Shown one piece after another: positions 43,969-47,044 of a DNA stretch of 47,044 nt. Where the stretch lies: NCBI GenBank assembly GCA_017508555.1, contig JAFVYP010000043.1, forward strand, positions 1-47,044. The letters run 5' to 3'. Each line of letters opens with the position of its first letter. Position 1 is the stretch's first letter. Below the pieces are notes generated by a model. It was given only the letters and a program-made list of their open reading frames with translations, was not told the DNA's origin and made no database searches. A program made the position numbers and the translations under genes. Origin of the DNA: Lentisphaeria bacterium (GTDB taxonomy: Bacteria > Verrucomicrobiota > Lentisphaeria > Victivallales > Victivallaceae).

Positions 43969-44895
43969 ATGCGTGCATTGTCCAAAGTCGCTCCCGAATG
44001 GTGGGATTACACAACTCTTGACAAATCCATCCTGGATGCAGCTGCCAAGATCACCATCAACGATCTGAAGAAACTGGAACGTCCCGGCTTCAAGATCAAT
44101 ATTTTCGACACCCTTCAGGAGTTCTATGCCGCTGAAGCTCTGGAGTATGTGAAGTGCTGGCAGCAGGCCACCGCCGCCAATCCGGCCGGTATCTGCGGTC
44201 CCATCGGTCCCACCGAGCAGCTCCCCATCGTTGCCCAGATCGTCAACGATCTCAATATCAATTTGAAAAACTGCCACTTCTGGGGCATGGATGAGTGGAT
44301 CGTCGATGGCAAAGCCGCTGACATCAACTTCCCCCTGGGTTTTGCCAAGGCTGATATGGATCTCTGCTTCAACCGTATCCGTCCCGAGCTGCGCATGCCC
44401 AAAGAAAACATGCACTTCCCCACGGAAAACACCGAAGAGTACACCAAGAGCTACGACCTGGCCCGCTGCATCATCATGCAGGGCGGACAGGGAGAGATCA
44501 AACACTGAGCTTTCAACGATCCCGTGCGCCGCGAAGGTGCCTACAAGGATAACCCGCCCAGCCCCGAAGAATACCGCAAGAAGGCCACCCGTCAGGTTGA
44601 TCTCCACCCGATCACGCTGATCCAGAATGCCCGTACCTCCGGCGGCGGCACGGTCCAGAACGTTCCCAACGGCGCCGTTACCGTCGGTCCCGTGGAGACC
44701 TGGAAGGCTGAAAACGTCTCCATCTGGCACCCCGGACACCATGACAATCCCTTCGGCCAGCGTCTGACCGCTTACATGATCTCCAACAAGATCGCTGACA
44801 GCGCTGTGCCCATGTCCCTGCTCTCCGATCACCCGAGCGTTATCTTCAACTATTACCGCGGCGGTTTCGGCGTCTGCGACGTGGAGATGCATTAA
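43969..44895 (+). CDS. NagB-like glucosamine-6-phosphate deaminase/isomerase with an in-frame TGA at codon 180
   Basis: The frame is open from ATG 43969 to 44895 except for one TGA (44506-44508); counting it as a residue gives 308 residues. A strong ribosome binding site, GGAGG, precedes the start. The product belongs to the NagB/6-phosphogluconolactonase fold, with [20 protein letters not shown] and [13 protein letters not shown] (the WGxDEw-like motif). The active-site loop reads GGQGEIKH, then the TGA, then AFNDP, matching the NagB loop with catalytic His followed by IAFNEP. The part after the TGA stays in frame, with coding-like codon use and more NagB-like sequence ([17 protein letters not shown]). 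So either the gene was broken very recently, or the TGA is read through, or it is a sequencing error. The expected reaction is glucosamine-6-phosphate to fructose-6-phosphate plus ammonia. PIG-L deacetylase and polyol dehydrogenase-like genes follow. Confidence 0.8.
44506..44508 (+). other. In-frame TGA codon within the NagB-like gene
   Basis: This TGA directly follows the codon for the conserved active-site His. About 16-32 bases downstream a small hairpin can form (GCGCC 44526-44530 with GGTGC 44536-44540, loop GCGAA), in roughly the place of a bacterial SECIS, but the loop lacks a clear GU signature. A change of one base from TGG (Trp) would explain the codon. Confidence 0.85.
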
Positions 44896-44897
44896 TC

Positions 44898-45704
44898 ATG
44901 GCTAAGACAGCATTTGCGATCGCCTGTCATCCCGACGATATCGAGTTCGGGATGGCGGGGACTCTCCTCAAACTCAAGAAGGCCGGCTACGAGCTCCATT
45001 ATATGACTATCGCCAACGGCAGTCTGGGAACCAATCAGTACGATTACAAGACCATCGTCGCCATGCGCCGCGAAGAGGCAATGGCCGCCGCCAAACTGAT
45101 CGGCGCCCATTACCATGAGAGCATCTGTGATGACGTGGAAGTCTTTTACTCCAAAGAACTTTATGCGCAGATCGTCCCCGAGATCCGTGAGGTCGATCCT
45201 GAGATCATCCTGACCCATGGTCCCTATGATTACATGGAAGATCACGTGAACGCCGGACGTCTGGTGGTCAGCTCTGCCTTTTTCCGCGGCATGACCAACT
45301 GCAAATGTTCCCGTCCTGTTCCGCCTGTGAACACCGATGTTGCGGTCTATCACTCTGCGCCTCACAGCCTCACCGATCAGCTGCGCCGTCCTGTTATCCC
45401 CGGCATGTTCGTGGATATCAAAGACGAAGTCCAGACCAAGAAGGACATGCTCTGCTGTCACCGCACCCAGAAAGACTGGCTGGATGTGAGCCAGGGCAAT
45501 GACGCTTATCTGGATGATATGGAGTCCCGTGCCCGCTATTACGGCAAGATCTCCGGCAAATTCACCTTTGCCGAAGGCTGGATCCGCCACAACCACCTGG
45601 GTTTCTGCGGACCGGATTTCAATCCCATGCTCGATGCCCTCAAAGAGGACTGCTTTGTCAATCAGAAGTTTGAGGATTCCCTCAAACTTGAAAATTATCT
45701 CTGA
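44898..45704 (+). CDS. PIG-L family deacetylase (N-acetylglucosaminyl deacetylase-like)
   Basis: Zinc-dependent deacetylase of the LmbE/PIG-L fold, acting on N-acetylglucosamine-type substrates. The 268-residue product has the metal motif CHPDD (H11, D13, D14), the THGPYDYMEDH segment with the third zinc ligand near H116, and a family-like middle part with RREEAMAAAKLIGA. It begins two bases after the NagB-like stop. In this place it could replace NagA, removing the acetyl group before the deaminase acts. Whether the substrate is phosphorylated cannot be told from sequence. Confidence 0.9.
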   Translation: MAKTAFAIACHPDDIEFGMAGTLLKLKKAGYELHYMTIANGSLGTNQYDYKTIVAMRREEAMAAAKLIGAHYHESICDDVEVFYSKELYAQIVPEIREVDPEIILTHGPYDYMEDHVNAGRLVVSSAFFRGMTNCKCSRPVPPVNTDVAVYHSAPHSLTDQLRRPVIPGMFVDIKDEVQTKKDMLCCHRTQKDWLDVSQGNDAYLDDMESRARYYGKISGKFTFAEGWIRHNHLGFCGPDFNPMLDALKEDCFVNQKFEDSLKLENYL

Positions 45705-45712
45705 GGTTCAAC

Positions 45713-46837
45713 GTGAGTACGTTTGTAGGAATTGGTCTCGGTCCCATCCAGACCGGTATTTTCCTCGCCGGAGCCGCTAAGGGCGGCTTCGACCGTATCG
45801 TGATTGCTGAAGTCAACGATAAACTCAAGGACGCTGTCAACAAAGTCGGAAGCGTGACTGTCAATATCGCCGCCGATGACAGAGTCTATACAGAGGTTTA
45901 CAAAAACGTTGAAGTTTACAATCCCAACGATCCCGGCGATCTGGAAAAACTCATTGAAGCTGCCGCGGAAGCCTCCGAGCTGGCGACGGCTCTGCCCAGC
46001 GTGAAATTCTATGCCTACTGTGCGCCCTGGCTCCGTCAGGGATTTGCCCGGCAGCCGGAACGCGTCCGTTTCTTCTACACGGCTGAAAACAACAACCATG
46101 CCGCAGAAGAGCTGGAAAAGGCCATGGAAGTCAAGTTCCCCAACACCTGGTATCTCAATACCGTTATCGGCAAGATGAGCGGCGTGGCTCCTGCTTCCGC
46201 CGACCGTCCCGGTCTTGCTCCCGAGGCTGAAAACGGACATCTGGTGGAGGAGTTCAATACCATTTATATTTCCAAATGTCCGGGGATCGAAAACCGCAAA
46301 GTGCAGAACCTCTATGTGAAGGATGATCTTTTCCCCTTCGAGGATGCCAAACTTTACGGTCACAACGCCACCCATTTCCTTCTGGCCACTTTGGGAAAAG
46401 CCAAAGGATGCGCCACGATGGATGAGATCCGTGCCTTCCCCGAACTGATCGAGATCGCCCGTCAGGCCTTCTTCAAAGAGTCCGGAACGGCCCTGCTTAA
46501 AAAATATGCCCATCTCAACGATGAGCTGTTTACGGAAGCCGGATTCAAAGCCTATGTGGATGGACTGCTTGTCCGTATGACCAATCCTTTCCTCAAGGAT
46601 GCGATCGACCGCATTACCCGCGATCCCGAACGCAAATTGAGCTGGGATGACCGGGTCATCGGAACCATGCGCCTGATTTTGAGTCAGGGCGTCACTCCCG
46701 CCAATTTCGCCGCCGGCGCCAAGATCGCCGCCTGCGAGTGGGCTGCCGGAGAGGACGTTAAAGCCAAATTGGCTGCCCTCTGGCCTCAGCCCTGGGGCGC
46801 TGAACATGACAAACTCATTGCGCTGATGGATCTTTGA
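45713..46837 (+). CDS. Mannitol-dehydrogenase-like (MtlD-type) oxidoreductase-family protein
   Basis: The 374-residue protein begins with a Rossmann-type loop (FVGIGLGPIQTGIFLAGAAKGGFDRIVIAEVND) and later has VKDDLFPFEDAKLYGHNATHFLLATLGKAKG, a segment that resembles the polyol dehydrogenase motif with the conserved Lys and His (K-x-x-x-x-N-x-x-H). The first glycine loop is unusual (GLGPIQTG), so NAD binding needs checking. I place it in the mannitol dehydrogenase family with moderate confidence. The start is GTG at 45713 with GAGG upstream, nine bases after the PIG-L gene. It may link the fructose-6-phosphate formed by the deaminase to a sugar alcohol, but that is inference. A terminator follows. 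Confidence 0.72.
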   Translation: MSTFVGIGLGPIQTGIFLAGAAKGGFDRIVIAEVNDKLKDAVNKVGSVTVNIAADDRVYTEVYKNVEVYNPNDPGDLEKLIEAAAEASELATALPSVKFYAYCAPWLRQGFARQPERVRFFYTAENNNHAAEELEKAMEVKFPNTWYLNTVIGKMSGVAPASADRPGLAPEAENGHLVEEFNTIYISKCPGIENRKVQNLYVKDDLFPFEDAKLYGHNATHFLLATLGKAKGCATMDEIRAFPELIEIARQAFFKESGTALLKKYAHLNDELFTEAGFKAYVDGLLVRMTNPFLKDAIDRITRDPERKLSWDDRVIGTMRLILSQGVTPANFAAGAKIAACEWAAGEDVKAKLAALWPQPWGAEHDKLIALMDL

Positions 46838-46854
46838 GTTCTTCAGCCCGTCAG

Positions 46855-46899
46855 AAAAGCTGCTGTGACCTTGACCGGGATACAGCAGCTTTTTTTTTC
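46855..46899 (+). terminator. Rho-independent terminator of the amino-sugar operon
   Basis: AAAGCTGCTGT (46856-46866) pairs perfectly with ACAGCAGCTTT (46882-46892) across a 15-base loop, and a run of T follows to 46898. It begins 17 bases after the last stop codon. Confidence 0.9.
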
Positions 46900-46927
46900 G
46901 CTTTGTTCCCGAGAAGGGTAGATGGCA

Positions 46928-46983
46928 TCGGGGGAAGAGGAAAACTTCTTTTCACGTGAAAAGAAGTTTTCCTCTTCCCCCGA
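46928..46983. repeat. Perfect 56-bp palindrome
   Basis: The sequence from 46928 to 46983 equals its own reverse complement, with 28-base arms and no spacer. The arms run from TCGGGGGAAGAGG outward to CTTCTTTTCAC at the centre. The core TTTTCACGTGAAAA resembles the hairpin at 38326-38345. From 46994 to 47007 lies a related short repeat, CTTTTC-AA-GAAAAG. The rest of the last 150 bases holds no gene that I can see. Confidence 0.9.
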
Positions 46984-47044
46984 ACCCCCAACTCTTTTCA
47001 AGAAAAGCGAAGTATTTTCAGTTCTGTATCATTGTATCTACCCA

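Noticed and set aside
44506-44508. TGA read as Trp by a changed genetic code
   Set aside because: TGA ends many intact genes here (for example bamA, arnB, lpxA-adjacent genes and the vWA gene), so a general reassignment is excluded. Only local recoding or mutation remains.

Overview
The window reads as one stretch of chromosome from a Gram-negative (diderm) bacterium. It carries lpxA, bamA, arn lipid A modification genes, GDP-fucose synthesis and an O-antigen or capsule type gene cluster. The combination of a LacI repressor, a NagB-like deaminase, a PIG-L deacetylase and a polyol dehydrogenase-like gene, together with a GAP1/GTPase membrane operon, suggests the PVC group, most likely a Lentisphaerota (Victivallis-like) organism. 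That assignment is inference from gene content only. TGA ends many clearly intact genes here, so the standard bacterial code applies.

Layout. 1-9.5 kb (+): rpsR-rplI-dnaB, then bamA-mazG and a partial arn set (arnB, an arnT-like gene, arnC) plus a small conserved-looking ORF, closed by a strong terminator at 9471. 9.5-11.5 kb (-): fcl and gmd, making GDP-L-fucose. 11.6-24.4 kb (+): a nine-gene, tightly packed operon with its own promoter and terminator. It encodes a secreted protein, a GYF/zinc-ribbon TRAFAC-type GTPase, a GAP1-N2-like membrane protein, a large single-pass protein, a GYF multi-pass protein, one MotA/TolQ/ExbB-type channel subunit, two different MotB/ExbD-type subunits and a membrane-anchored vWA protein. 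It looks like an envelope-spanning machine powered by GTP and ion flow, and it is the most interesting part of the window. 24.5-38.3 kb (+): surface polysaccharide assembly, with a WecA-type initiating transferase fused to a CapD-type N-terminal region, MBOAT plus SGNH acyltransferase partners, a Wzx-type flippase, an FrhB-like Fe-S protein, a pyruvyl transferase, four glycosyltransferases and a GT39-type transferase split in two. The first half of this block is clearly AT-richer than its surroundings. 38.4-39.6 kb (-): dsdA. 39.8-42.6 kb (+): pyrH, lpxA and an orphan amino-acid-type binding lipoprotein. 42.6-43.7 kb (-): a LacI-family regulator. 44.0-46.8 kb (+): an amino-sugar locus whose NagB-like gene has an in-frame TGA exactly beside the catalytic His. 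The window ends in a terminator followed by a perfect 56-bp palindrome.

Six promoters found by eye share one form, TTGnnn-N17-TATATT. They serve gmd, the GTPase operon, the wecA fusion, dsdA, pyrH and the lacI-type gene, and give a consistent picture of the transcription units. No tRNA, rRNA, CRISPR array, transposase or prophage gene was seen.
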